A stretch of DNA of 64,000 bases from Endozoicomonas gorgoniicola (GCF_025562715.2 NZ_JAPFCC010000001.1:5852001-5916000), one strand, 5' to 3'. Positions 43,037-51,727 are shown, counted from the first letter of the stretch. The notes: generated by a model from the letters alone, not told the origin. Translations and numbers: made by a program.

Positions 43037-44095
43037 TTACTCTGGCTTTAGATGAAATATAAAAGATGGAATTTGGGGTGATCCTTTTTTGAATAATGAA
43101 TCAAACTGCTGACTTTGCCAAAGCTCGGTGTAGTTGTGGTCTGAAACATAGTTGATATAGCTTGGTTGCTCCTCCCTTCGTTGCTCCTGATCGAGATTTA
43201 TGAAGTAGTGTTGCATATGCTTGTTTATTCTTTTGATTTCCTTCTCTGCTTTTTTTTGCTCTTTCTCCGCTTTGCTCATGGCCGCAGGAGGCTCTTTGAC
43301 ACCTTTCTTTACAGGTTCCGGCATGCTGCCTAATAACCGGTTTGCACCCGTTTCGTCTTTGGTGATTGAAGATTTCTTTACTTTGAAAAGCTTAAGTATT
43401 ACATCATAAACACCTTCGCCGGGTTCGGCCCAGAGCCGCTTTACCTGCTCAAGGCTTTGGAAATAAATGCTTCCATCTATTTCGGCTGAAATAAAGTAAT
43501 CATTTCCGGCGTAGATCAGCGTATGGCCTGCAAATGACGAGGTTGTTTCCATATCCGTGTTGAAAACTTTGACTATAAAGATATCACCAACATCTGCGTG
43601 TTCATCAAGATCCTCATCTCCCACATCTTCCAGTTGCAAATCAGCCGTACCGTGGGGTGAAAAATGTTTAACATTGCCGGAAACATAAAAAGCAAATTCC
43701 ATACATGAGAAGGAGTTGCTTTTGCTGGCTTGATGTGGGTTGATGCGGCTCTCGATGCATTCTTGCCAGCCGTTCCTTATCCATTTTACCAGCCGGTTGT
43801 TCATACCTTGATCCATAAATGTATAGCGGGTAAGAGAGTCCTCATATTCCCAGAACAGGGTGGGTGGTTTTTTTGTCTCGCTGAGTTTAGGTTTGAGATC
43901 ACTCAGGGAGTCGTAAAGTCCACGATACTGAAAAGGGTAGAAAGAAAAAGACTCACCGCTAGACGTTAGTTCTGCCAGTTGTTCACTGTCGGCATCATTT
44001 TTGACAGTCAGAGTGATTTCTGTGGCTGGACACCGGATTATGCTAAGCGTGAGAATTAAAAGGGTAAAGGGTAGCGCTTTCAATTTTCTGTACAT
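43037..44095 (-). CDS. Secreted protein with possible papain-like (NlpC/P60-type) Cys-His pair
   Basis: The 352-residue protein has a signal peptide (residues 1-24, ending RCPATE). A central part around SFSCMEFAFYVSG (Cys131), a run of acidic residues, DIFIVKVF, and GHTLIYAGNDYFISAE (His191) has the order of a Cys-His papain-like hydrolase of the NlpC/P60 or CHAP kind; this is a suggestion, not an identification. Residues about 270-300 form a charged coiled coil (KAEKEQKKAEKEIKRINK). It is placed between glmM and tpiA on the opposite strand, with lower GC, and looks like an acquired single gene. Confidence 0.55.
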   Translation of the reverse strand: MYRKLKALPFTLLILTLSIIRCPATEITLTVKNDADSEQLAELTSSGESFSFYPFQYRGLYDSLSDLKPKLSETKKPPTLFWEYEDSLTRYTFMDQGMNNRLVKWIRNGWQECIESRINPHQASKSNSFSCMEFAFYVSGNVKHFSPHGTADLQLEDVGDEDLDEHADVGDIFIVKVFNTDMETTSSFAGHTLIYAGNDYFISAEIDGSIYFQSLEQVKRLWAEPGEGVYDVILKLFKVKKSSITKDETGANRLLGSMPEPVKKGVKEPPAAMSKAEKEQKKAEKEIKRINKHMQHYFINLDQEQRREEQPSYINYVSDHNYTELWQSQQFDSLFKKGSPQIPSFIFHLKPE

Positions 44096-44438
44096 AAGTT
44101 TTTTATCATGTTGTGTATTGTTGGGGTTGCTGACAGATAGTTCTTAAAAAAAACAAAAGCCCATTTATTCTTCTTCTATTCTTCTTCTATTCTTCTGCAT
44201 GACTTTGGAGAAAACAGAATAGAGCAGGAAAGTGGCTTTTGTAGAAAAAATGATTTTTTTATCTCAGCCATTCTGGTCAACAGGGCTAAATCGGAAAGTT
44301 TGTTATTCATCAGAATGAGAATGGACTGCCGGGAGTCAAGGAAACTATCTGGCAGAATGTTATTCTGCCGTTTTCAGGTTGTATAAATTTATCGCGTAGG
44401 TTAGTATGCCGACCTCGCGAACGTTGAGGTAATGCACT
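44096..44438. other. Intergenic region before tpiA with 11-base tandem repeat
   Basis: These 343 bases carry no gene. A pyrimidine-rich tandem repeat TATTCTTCTTC occurs at 44166-44176 and 44177-44187, with a third degenerate copy to 44198. The tpiA promoter must lie in the right half. I see no clear ribosome site of unusual kind. Confidence 0.6.
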
Positions 44439-45185
44439 ATGCGTCAGCCACTCGTAGCCGGTAACTGGAAGATGAATGGTTCTTCCGACAGTAACCGAAA
44501 ATTGCTTGAGGAGCTGGTTTCTGGTTTGGAAACCAAAGCCGAAGTTCTGGTATGTCCTCCGGCTGTCTACGCTCAGCAGGTTCGTGATCAACTGGCTGGT
44601 TCCATCGTTAAGACTGGTCTGCAGAATGTATCTGAGCAGTCTTCCGGTGCGTTCACTGGTGAAACTTCGCCTCTGATGGTTAAAGATCTCGGTATTGAAT
44701 ATGTGATCATTGGTCACTCCGAGCGTCGCACCCTGTTTGGTGAGACTGACGAAATCGTAGCTGCGAAGTTCAACGCTCTGGTTGATCAGGGTATCGTTCC
44801 TATCTTGTGTGTAGGCGAGACTCTGGAAGAACGCGAAGCAGGCGACACTATGAGTGTGGTTGCTTCACAAATTGAGGTTGTGCTGCGGGCTGCAGGTCCG
44901 GAGCGTCTGGCAAACTTTGTGATCGCTTATGAGCCTGTATGGGCTATTGGTACTGGTTTGACTGCAACTCCTGAACAGGCGCAGGAAGTACACGCTGAGA
45001 TTCGTAAACTGTTGGCTGAACATGATGCTGATATGGCTGCGAAGACTCGAATCCTGTACGGTGGTAGCATGAAGGCTGCCAATGCTGCCGAGCTGATCGC
45101 GCTTCCTGATGTGGATGGTGGTCTTGTAGGTGGTGCGTCGCTGGTTGCTGAAGAGTTCAAGGCGATCTGTCACGCTGCGGGATAG
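44439..45185 (+). CDS. tpiA: Triosephosphate isomerase
   Basis: TpiA interconverts dihydroxyacetone phosphate and glyceraldehyde-3-phosphate in glycolysis. The 248-residue TIM-barrel protein has the active-site Lys in AGNWKMNGS, His in IIGHSERR, Glu in AYEPVWAIGTG and the phosphate loop LYGGSM. It ends 2 bases before secG and codon use is that of a well-expressed gene. Confidence 0.99.
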   Translation: MRQPLVAGNWKMNGSSDSNRKLLEELVSGLETKAEVLVCPPAVYAQQVRDQLAGSIVKTGLQNVSEQSSGAFTGETSPLMVKDLGIEYVIIGHSERRTLFGETDEIVAAKFNALVDQGIVPILCVGETLEEREAGDTMSVVASQIEVVLRAAGPERLANFVIAYEPVWAIGTGLTATPEQAQEVHAEIRKLLAEHDADMAAKTRILYGGSMKAANAAELIALPDVDGGLVGGASLVAEEFKAICHAAG

Positions 45186-45187
45186 CG

Positions 45188-45616
45188 ATGGAAACCATAA
45201 TTCTTATTTTTCATGTTCTTGCCGCTGCTGGTGTGATCGGTCTGATCCTTCTCCAGCAGGGCAAGGGTGCTGAAGCCGGTGCCAGTTTTGGTGCTGGCGC
45301 GTCACAAACTGTTTTTGGCAGTAGTGGTAGTGCAAGCTTTCTTAGTCGCACAACTGCGATTCTGGCCACCGTGTTTTTTGTGACCAGCTTCTCTCTGGCA
45401 ATGGTAGCCAGGCAGAAGGCGAACACTATCAGCGATGCTGGTGTTCCGGCAGCTGCTGTTCAGCAGCAACAGGCTCCTCAGACATCTGATGCGCCGGTTG
45501 CGATTGAAGGCACTGCAGGGGGTGTTGAAAGCGATGCTCCTGTGTTAGACTCTACCCCCGTCGAGACTGACGAGATGGGTCAGAATCAACAGAATGACCT
45601 GCCTCCTGTGCAGTAA
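45188..45616 (+). CDS. secG: Protein-export membrane protein SecG
   Basis: SecG is a SecYEG translocon subunit. The 142-residue protein has two transmembrane helices (about 3-22 and 54-73) joined by the conserved LLQQGKGAEAGASFGAGASQTVFGS loop. The Gln/Ala/Asp-rich C-terminal tail of about 65 residues is longer than in E. coli. It is followed within 45 bases by tRNA-Leu, as in E. coli. Confidence 0.96.
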   Translation: METIILIFHVLAAAGVIGLILLQQGKGAEAGASFGAGASQTVFGSSGSASFLSRTTAILATVFFVTSFSLAMVARQKANTISDAGVPAAAVQQQQAPQTSDAPVAIEGTAGGVESDAPVLDSTPVETDEMGQNQQNDLPPVQ

Positions 45617-45659
45617 GATATTCCGCCTCTGAGGTGGTGTTTTCAACAGGAAGTAGAAT

Positions 45660-45746
45660 GCCCAAGTGGTGGAATTGGTAGACACGCTATCTTGAGGGGG
45701 TAGTGATCGTATGATCGTGCGGGTTCAAGTCCCGCCTTGGGCACCA
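45660..45746 (+). tRNA. tRNA-Leu(GAG)
   Basis: This is a class II tRNA of 87 bases including CCA. The acceptor GCCCAAG pairs with CTTGGGC, the anticodon loop CTTGAGG gives GAG, a long variable arm contains GATCGTATGATC, and the T-arm is GGGTTCAAGTCCC. CCA is encoded. It corresponds to leuU downstream of secG. Confidence 0.97.
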
Positions 45747-45846
45747 AATTTGAACTCTGCTAAATAAGCAGAATGAAGTAAAAAAGAAGGTTTCTGTATT
45801 GGGTTGTTAGCTTCCTAATCAAACAGTATACTGAAAGAGATTTTGG

Positions 45847-45923
<77 letters not shown>

Positions 45924-45930
45924 ACTTATT

Positions 45931-45955
45931 AAAACCCCCATTGTGGGGTTTTTTA
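45931..45955 (+). terminator. Rho-independent terminator after the initiator tRNA
   Basis: AAAACCCCCA and TGGGGTTTT pair around a short loop, with T-rich sequence after, only 7 bases downstream of the tRNA. Confidence 0.92.
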
Positions 45956-45972
45956 TTAGGTACGTAGCTGAG

Positions 45973-46089
45973 AGGCTGTTTGAAAATAGACCGCTGGGCT
46001 CGCAGCTATTAACAATGACCCGGTACATCGGGTGAAATTGTTAATGCTGTGATTGTTATGGCAGCTGCGGAACTATTTTCAAACAGCCT
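45973..46089. mobile_element. 117-bp inverted-repeat element (MITE- or REP-like)
   Basis: Perfect 17-base terminal inverted repeats AGGCTGTTTGAAAATAG (45973-45989 and, inverted, 46073-46089) enclose a partly self-complementary interior (CCGC/GCGG, TTAACAAT pairs, CCCG/CGGG apex). No protein is encoded and I see no target duplication. It lies between the tRNA terminator and the rimP terminator. Confidence 0.8.
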
Positions 46090-46169
46090 TAATTGCGTCC
46101 AGCCGGAAAACTGGAGGCTAGGGCATTTTTTCCGGACAGCTTTCCGGAAAAGAATGCTTAATTGATACA

Positions 46170-46190
46170 GGGCTTTATAGCCCTTTTTTT
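46170..46190 (+). terminator. Rho-independent terminator upstream of rimP
   Basis: GGGCT and AGCCC pair around TTAT, followed by seven T. It would separate the tRNA region from rimP and shows that the rimP start is downstream of it. Confidence 0.85.
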
Positions 46191-46215
46191 GTTTTTGCAG
46201 ACAGGTGTTTCCATC

Positions 46216-46686
46216 GTGGCAGGTAAGCAGTCGCAATTGGAGGCGTTGATCGGGCCGGTGGTTGAATCGCTCGATTACCAGCTCTGGGGTATAGAGTTTA
46301 AATCCCAGGGACGTAACTCCGTTTTAAGAATTTTTATTGATACCCTTCCCGGCAGGGAAGGTGGCATCAGCCTGGATGATTGTACTAAGGTCAGTCGTCA
46401 GGTCAGTGGGGTTCTCGATGTAGAAGACCCGATTACAGAGGAATATACCCTGGAAGTATCTTCACCGGGAGTTGACCGCCCGCTGTTTACGCTGGAGCAG
46501 TATCAGCTTTGGGCAGGTGCCGAGGTGAACATCCGTCTGCGCGTTCCTTTTGAGGGGCGTCGCAAATATCGGGGCATTGTAAAGGGTGTTGAGGATCAGG
46601 ATGTGGTTGTGATCGTTGATGATCATGAACTACTGTTCCCCATCGAGAGCATTGATAAGGCTCAGGTGATACCAAGGTTCGACTGA
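46216..46686 (+). CDS. rimP: Ribosome maturation factor RimP
   Basis: RimP binds pre-30S subunits and aids 16S maturation. The 156-residue protein has the N-terminal domain with GIEFKSQGRNSVLRIFID, the conserved DDCTKVSRQVSGVLDVEDPI and LEVSSPGVDRPL, and a C-terminal SH3-like barrel. A frame is open back to 46162, but that would include a terminator hairpin. I therefore use the GTG at 46216, which gives the family N-terminus. Confidence 0.94.
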   Translation: MAGKQSQLEALIGPVVESLDYQLWGIEFKSQGRNSVLRIFIDTLPGREGGISLDDCTKVSRQVSGVLDVEDPITEEYTLEVSSPGVDRPLFTLEQYQLWAGAEVNIRLRVPFEGRRKYRGIVKGVEDQDVVVIVDDHELLFPIESIDKAQVIPRFD

Positions 46687-46879
46687 GTAGTTTTGTCCTT
46701 CGTTGCCTGCTTCTGTAGCTGATTTCCACAGAAGGCAGGGTCGAAAGACTGAAGCTGCGTTTGGTTCAGATCGGAACAAAGATAATGACCTGACAATTCT
46801 GGTCAGTCATCCGTTCCGGTGTGCGGCCAGGGAAGTGTTGGCATAAGCATGGACTGGTACAGCATAGGCGAGGCAGAGC
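46687..46879. other. rimP-nusA spacer with hairpin
   Basis: A stem CCTGC.TTCTGT / ACAGAA.GCAGG lies at about 46708-46740. No gene is seen in the 193 bases; the stem may modulate read-through into nusA, which is autoregulated in E. coli. Confidence 0.45.
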
Positions 46880-48373
46880 ATGAGTAAAGAAATTCTGTTG
46901 GTCGTAGAGTCCGTTTCCAATGAGAAAGGAGTCTCCCCCGAAGTGATCTTCGAGGCGATGGAGATCGCATTGGCAACCGCGACTAAAAAGCGTTACGAAA
47001 CTGAAGTCGATATCCGTGTCGCGATTGATCGTAAAACCGGGGAATACGACACATTCCGCCGCTGGACAATCGTAGCTGACGAAGACTTCGAGTTTCCGGG
47101 AATGCACTTTACCCTGGATGAGGGTAAAGAGAAGGACGAATCCCTGGAGATTGATGGTGTCTGGGAAGAGCAGGTTGAATCCGTAGGATTTGGCCGGATT
47201 GCGGCCCAGACCGCCAAGCAGGTAATTGTACAAAAAGTACGTGAAGCTGAGCGTGCTCAGATGGTTGACGCTTACCGCGATCGTCTGGGTGAGCTGATCA
47301 ACGGTACGGTTAAAAAAACAACCCGTGACAGCATCATTATTGATCTGGGTAGCAACGCCGAAGCGGTTCTGCGCAAGGACCAGATTCTGCCCCGTGAAAA
47401 CTTCCGTGTCGGTGTTCACGTACGCGCCCTGCTGCATGAAATTTCTACTGAAGGTCGAGGGCCTCAGTTGATGATGTCTCGCAGTGTGCCGCAGATGCTG
47501 ATTGAACTGTTCCGCATTGAAGTGCCTGAAATCGCTGAAGAAGTGATTGAAATCAAAGGCGCTGCACGTGATCCGGGCTCCCGTGCCAAGATCGCCGTTA
47601 AGACAAACGACGGTCGCATTGATCCGGTGGGTGCCTGTGTCGGTATGCGCGGTGCGCGTGTGCAGGCGGTTTCCGGTGAACTGGGTAATGAGCGCATTGA
47701 TATCGTGCTCTTTGATGACAACCCGGTGCAATATGTTATCAACGCGATGCAGCCTGCTGAGGTGGCATCCATTATCGTTGACGAAGAATCCAGAACCATG
47801 GATATCGCCGTCAGCGAGGACAATCTGGCCCAGGCGATTGGTCGCGGTGGTCAGAATGTCCGTCTGGCCAGTGAACTGACTGGCTGGAACCTGAATGTAA
47901 TGACTGAAACCGACGCTGCTGCCAAACAGGAACAGGAAGCGGGTCGGATCAAACAGAATTTTATTGACCTGCTCGACATTGATGAAGAGTTAGCAGAGCT
48001 CCTGGTGACAGAAGGCTTTACCACCATGGAAGAGCTGGCTTACGTACCTCTGGAAGAGATGACTGCCATCGAAGGTCTCGATGAAGACATCGTGGAAGAA
48101 GTGCGTAAACGTGCCAAGGATAAACTGCTGACTCAGGCCATAGCCCGGGAAGAGAAACTCGACGGCGTTCAGCCGGCTGAAGATCTGCTTAACATGGATG
48201 GCATGGAAGAGGATCTGGCTTTTGAACTGGCCAGCCGGGGTGTTGTAACAATGGAAGACCTGGCGGAACAATCCATCGACGACCTGCTTGATATAGAAGG
48301 CATGGACGAGAAACGGGCCGGAGACCTGATTATGACGGCACGTGCACCCTGGTTTGAGGAAGCTGGCAACTGA
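46880..48373 (+). CDS. nusA: Transcription termination/antitermination factor NusA
   Basis: NusA binds RNA polymerase and controls pausing, termination and antitermination. The 497-residue protein has the N-terminal polymerase-binding domain (1-125), S1 domain (about 135-200), two KH domains (VGACVGMRGARVQAV and AIGRGGQNVRLASEL), and two C-terminal acidic repeats with helix-hairpin-helix features (about 365-420 and 440-490). It precedes infB by 26 bases in the classical operon. Confidence 0.99.
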   Translation: MSKEILLVVESVSNEKGVSPEVIFEAMEIALATATKKRYETEVDIRVAIDRKTGEYDTFRRWTIVADEDFEFPGMHFTLDEGKEKDESLEIDGVWEEQVESVGFGRIAAQTAKQVIVQKVREAERAQMVDAYRDRLGELINGTVKKTTRDSIIIDLGSNAEAVLRKDQILPRENFRVGVHVRALLHEISTEGRGPQLMMSRSVPQMLIELFRIEVPEIAEEVIEIKGAARDPGSRAKIAVKTNDGRIDPVGACVGMRGARVQAVSGELGNERIDIVLFDDNPVQYVINAMQPAEVASIIVDEESRTMDIAVSEDNLAQAIGRGGQNVRLASELTGWNLNVMTETDAAAKQEQEAGRIKQNFIDLLDIDEELAELLVTEGFTTMEELAYVPLEEMTAIEGLDEDIVEEVRKRAKDKLLTQAIAREEKLDGVQPAEDLLNMDGMEEDLAFELASRGVVTMEDLAEQSIDDLLDIEGMDEKRAGDLIMTARAPWFEEAGN

Positions 48374-48399
48374 GCGGGCCACTGAGAGGAGAAGTGTTA

Positions 48400-51066
48400 A
48401 TGGCAGATGTAACCGTAGAACAACTCGCAAAGGTGGTCGGCGCGCCTGTTGAAAGGCTGTTGAAACAGATGAAGGATGCAGGGTTGAAGCATACCCAGTC
48501 TTCCCAGTCTGTTTCTGATGCTGAAAAACAGCAGCTGCTTGCGCACCTGAAGGCGGCTCACGGTGATCACACTGGCGGTGCAGAACCGACCAAGATTACC
48601 CTGAAGCGCAAAACTGTCAGTCAGATGAAAGTGGCTGGCGGTTCCGCAGGTAAAAACAAAGTGGTTAACGTAGAAGTTCGTAAGAAGCGTACTTACGTTA
48701 AGCGCGAAGAAGAAGAGAAGAAAGACGAAGGTCGTGGCCAACGTCGTGACGGTGGTCGCGATGGAGATGGTCGTGGTCAGCGTCGTGAAGGCGACAGCCG
48801 TGGTCCGCGTCGTGAAGGCGACAGCCGTGGCCAGCGTCGTGAAGGCGACAGCCGTGGTCCGCGTCGTGAAGGCGACAGCCGTGGTCAGCGTCGTGAAGGC
48901 GACAGCCGTGGTCCGCGTCGTGAAGGCGACAGCCGTGGTCCACGTCGTGAAGGCGACAGCCGTGGTCAGCGTCGTGAAGGCGACAGCCGTGGCCCGCGCC
49001 GTGAAGGTGACAGCCGTGGCCCACGTCGTGACGGTGACAACCGTGGTGGCCCACGTGGTCCATCTGCACCGCGCTTCGATCCGGCTGCTGCACCGCCACC
49101 GCCACCGAGCGATGACAACAAGCGTGGTCGTAACCGCAAAGGCAAAGATCGTCGCGATAATGAACGTGATGATCGTCGTGATGGTGATCGTCGCGGTCGC
49201 GGTCGCGGTGGTCGTGATGATCGCCGTGGTGGTCGTCGTCAGCATCGCACTGTGGCACCAGAGTCCATGGCAGCGCACGGCTTTACCAAGCCAACGGCTC
49301 CTGTCGTACGTGAAGTCTCTATTCCTGAGACGATCACGGTTGCAGAGCTGGCTCAGAAGATGGCAGTCAAGGCGGCTGACGTTATCAAGGCCATGTTCAA
49401 GATGGGCTCCATGGTGACCATCAACCAGGTGATTGACCAGGATACTGCTTCCATCGTTGTGGAAGAAATGGGTCACTCCTACAAGCTGACCAAGGCGGAT
49501 GACATTGAGGATACTCTGGTTGAAGATCAGATCGATGGTCAAGCCAGCTTTGAAGAGAAGTCTCGTGCTCCGGTTGTTACCGTAATGGGTCACGTTGATC
49601 ACGGTAAGACCTCTCTGCTGGACTACATCCGTAAGAGTCGTGTACAGGCTGGCGAAGCCGGTGGTATTACCCAGCACATTGGTGCGTACCACGTTGATAC
49701 GCCACGCGGCATGGTGTCCTTCCTGGATACGCCGGGACACGCGGCATTTACTCAGATGCGTGCCCGTGGTGCCAAGGCGACTGACATCGTTATCCTGGTG
49801 GTCGCAGCAGACGACGGCGTAATGCCTCAGACCGAGGAAGCGGTTCAGCACGCGAAAGCCGCTGGCGTACCTCTGGTGGTTGCTGTGAACAAGATGGATA
49901 AGGAAGGTGCTGATCCGGATCGCGTTAAGAACGAACTGTCCGCTATGGAAGTGATTCCTGAAGAGTGGGGCGGTGATACTCAGTTCATGCACGTTTCTGC
50001 GCTGACTGGTCAGGGCATCGACGAACTGCTGGAAGCGGTTGTTCTGCAGGCTGAGGTTCTGGAACTGACAGCTCCGAACGAAGGTCCTGCGAAGGGCGTT
50101 GTGGTTGAATCCCGTCTGGATAAAGGTCGTGGTCCGGTTGCAACGGTTCTGGTACAGGGCGGTGAGCTGAATCAGGGTGACAACATCCTGGTGGGTCAGC
50201 AGTACGGTCGTGTACGTGCGATGCTGGATGAGAACGGCAAGCCAATCAAGGTAGCTGGTCCTTCTATTCCGGTTGAAATTCTGGGTCTGGATGGTACGCC
50301 TGAAGCCGGTGATGAAATGCTGGTGGTTAAGGATGAGCGCAAGGCGCGTGAAATCGCCCTGTTCCGCCAAGGCAAGTTCCGTGAAGTTCGTCTGGCTCGT
50401 CAGCAGGCTTCCAAGCTGGAGAACATCTTCAACAGCATGGGCTCTGAAGAGAAGAAGACCCTGAACATCGTGCTGAAAGCCGACGTTCGTGGTTCTCTGG
50501 AGGCTCTGACCTCTTCTCTGGAAGAGCAGGGTAACGAAGAAGTTCAGGTTAAGGTTATTTCCGGCGGTGTGGGTGGTATTACCGAAACCGACGCTAACCT
50601 GGCGCTGGCTTCTAATGCGGTTATGGTCGGCTTCAACGTTCGTGCTGACGCTTCTGCCCGTAAGGTGATTGGAGCTGAAGAGCTGGACCTGCGTTACTAC
50701 AGCGTTATCTACGACATTATCGAAGATGTTAAGAAAGCGCTGGGCGGTATGCTGGGCTCCGATACCCGCGAGCAGATTGTTGGTACCGCTGAGGTGCGTG
50801 ACGTCTTCCGCTCTCCGAAGTTCGGTGCTGTGGCTGGCTGTATGGTGATTGAAGGTACTGTGTACCGCAACGACCGTATCCGTGTATTGCGCGATAACGT
50901 GGTTATCTTTGAAGGCGAGCTGGAATCTCTGCGTCGCTTCAAGGACGACGTTCAGGACGTTCGCGAAGGCATGGAATGTGGTATCGCGGTTAAGTCCTAC
51001 AACGACGTTAAGCCTGGCGACAAGATCGAGGTTTACAAGACCATCGAAGTTCAGCGCACTCTCTAA
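48400..51066 (+). CDS. infB: Translation initiation factor IF-2
   Basis: IF-2 is the GTPase that brings initiator tRNA to the 30S subunit. The protein has about 888 residues. The N-terminal IF2-N domain (DVTVEQLAKVVGAPVERLLKQ) is followed by a basic linker with ten 9-residue repeats. A second IF2-N module, the G-domain (VMGHVDHGKTSLL near residue 394, DTPGHAAF, NKMDKEG) and domains II-IV complete it. The frame opens at a GTG at 48394, but the ATG at 48400 gives the normal N-terminus. Confidence 0.98.
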   Translation: MADVTVEQLAKVVGAPVERLLKQMKDAGLKHTQSSQSVSDAEKQQLLAHLKAAHGDHTGGAEPTKITLKRKTVSQMKVAGGSAGKNKVVNVEVRKKRTYVKREEEEKKDEGRGQRRDGGRDGDGRGQRREGDSRGPRREGDSRGQRREGDSRGPRREGDSRGQRREGDSRGPRREGDSRGPRREGDSRGQRREGDSRGPRREGDSRGPRRDGDNRGGPRGPSAPRFDPAAAPPPPPSDDNKRGRNRKGKDRRDNERDDRRDGDRRGRGRGGRDDRRGGRRQHRTVAPESMAAHGFTKPTAPVVREVSIPETITVAELAQKMAVKAADVIKAMFKMGSMVTINQVIDQDTASIVVEEMGHSYKLTKADDIEDTLVEDQIDGQASFEEKSRAPVVTVMGHVDHGKTSLLDYIRKSRVQAGEAGGITQHIGAYHVDTPRGMVSFLDTPGHAAFTQMRARGAKATDIVILVVAADDGVMPQTEEAVQHAKAAGVPLVVAVNKMDKEGADPDRVKNELSAMEVIPEEWGGDTQFMHVSALTGQGIDELLEAVVLQAEVLELTAPNEGPAKGVVVESRLDKGRGPVATVLVQGGELNQGDNILVGQQYGRVRAMLDENGKPIKVAGPSIPVEILGLDGTPEAGDEMLVVKDERKAREIALFRQGKFREVRLARQQASKLENIFNSMGSEEKKTLNIVLKADVRGSLEALTSSLEEQGNEEVQVKVISGGVGGITETDANLALASNAVMVGFNVRADASARKVIGAEELDLRYYSVIYDIIEDVKKALGGMLGSDTREQIVGTAEVRDVFRSPKFGAVAGCMVIEGTVYRNDRIRVLRDNVVIFEGELESLRRFKDDVQDVREGMECGIAVKSYNDVKPGDKIEVYKTIEVQRTL
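48778..49047 (+). repeat. Ten 27-base tandem repeats inside infB
   Basis: The unit encodes (Q/P)RREGDSRG. Nine units are identical in protein apart from the first Q/P residue, and the tenth reads PRRDGDNRG. Third-position differences are few, pointing to recent expansion by slippage or recombination. Confidence 0.97.
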
Positions 51067-51089
51067 GCTGGCTGGCATGGCGTAACTAA

Positions 51090-51117
51090 AAAGCCCGTGG
51101 TTTCGACTGCGGGCTTT
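51090..51117 (+). terminator. Terminator-like hairpin after infB
   Basis: AAAGCCCG and CGGGCTTT form the stem around a 12-base loop, with a short T-containing tail. Confidence 0.8.
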
Positions 51118-51133
51118 GTTATATCAGGGGATT

Positions 51134-51235
51134 CGTAGTCCGAGGTCCGAGGTCCGAGAACCGAAGCCCGAAGCCCGTATCCCGTAGCCCGTTTCCCGTT
51201 TTTCGGGCTACGGGCTACGGGCTACGGATTACGAA
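51134..51235. repeat. Iterated 7-base array and long hairpin between infB and rbfA
   Basis: The sequence is built from about 12 successive 7-base units: GTCCGAG, GTCCGAG, then GCCCGAA, GCCCGTA, TCCCGTA, GCCCGTT, TCCCGTT on the left, and CGGGCTA three times on the right. The halves are complementary (CGTAGCCCG against CGGGCTACG), so the region can form a stem with register slippage. Confidence 0.88.
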
Positions 51236-51265
51236 AAACCTGACCGATTTCATACGGAATGATGT

Positions 51266-51721
51266 ATGGCAAAAGAATACAGTCGAACCCAGCGGGTTGC
51301 TGACCAGATTCAACGTGAACTGGCACAGCTGATTCAGCAGGAAATGAAAGACCCGCGACTGGGTATGGTGACGGTCAGTGCTGTGGACGTGACTCGCGAC
51401 CTAGCATTTGCTGACGTGTATGTCTCTTTTCTGGGCGTGGATGACCAGAAACAGATTGACGAGTCTCTGGAAGTGCTGAAGCGTGCTTCCGGTTTTCTGC
51501 GCAGCCAGTTGGCACGTGCTATCAAGCTGCGTTTTACTCCGCAACTGCGTTTCCGTTACGACGCCAGTATGCGCCGTGGCGCCTTCCTGAGCGATCTGAT
51601 TGAAAAGGCTCGTTCTCAGGACAGCGATTATGAAGGTCCCTTGAGTGATAAGGCGGGCCAGGATAAGTCTGATTCCGGAGATTCAGAGGAATCAGGGGAC
51701 TCTGGGGACTCTGGGGAGTAA
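51266..51721 (+). CDS. rbfA: Ribosome-binding factor A
   Basis: RbfA is a 30S maturation and cold-adaptation factor. The 151-residue protein has the KH-like core from RVADQIQRELAQLIQQEMKDPRLG through LRFRYDASMRRG. The tail of about 35 residues is rich in Asp, Ser and Gly (SGDSGDSGE repeats) and is not conserved. It is followed 7 bases later by truB. Confidence 0.96.
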   Translation: MAKEYSRTQRVADQIQRELAQLIQQEMKDPRLGMVTVSAVDVTRDLAFADVYVSFLGVDDQKQIDESLEVLKRASGFLRSQLARAIKLRFTPQLRFRYDASMRRGAFLSDLIEKARSQDSDYEGPLSDKAGQDKSDSGDSEESGDSGDSGE

Positions 51722-51727
51722 GTATCA

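Noticed and set aside
46162..46215. Upstream start for RimP at 46162
   Set aside because: It would place a terminator hairpin with T-run inside the coding region and add a hydrophobic tail absent from RimP.
48778..49047. CRISPR-like array of short repeats
   Set aside because: Repeats are contiguous 27-base coding units in frame with infB, without unique spacers.
48397..51078. An 893-codon open frame opposite infB
   Set aside because: It is the complement of a highly biased gene; the translated product is low-complexity Thr/Ala/Val repeats over the infB repeat tract.
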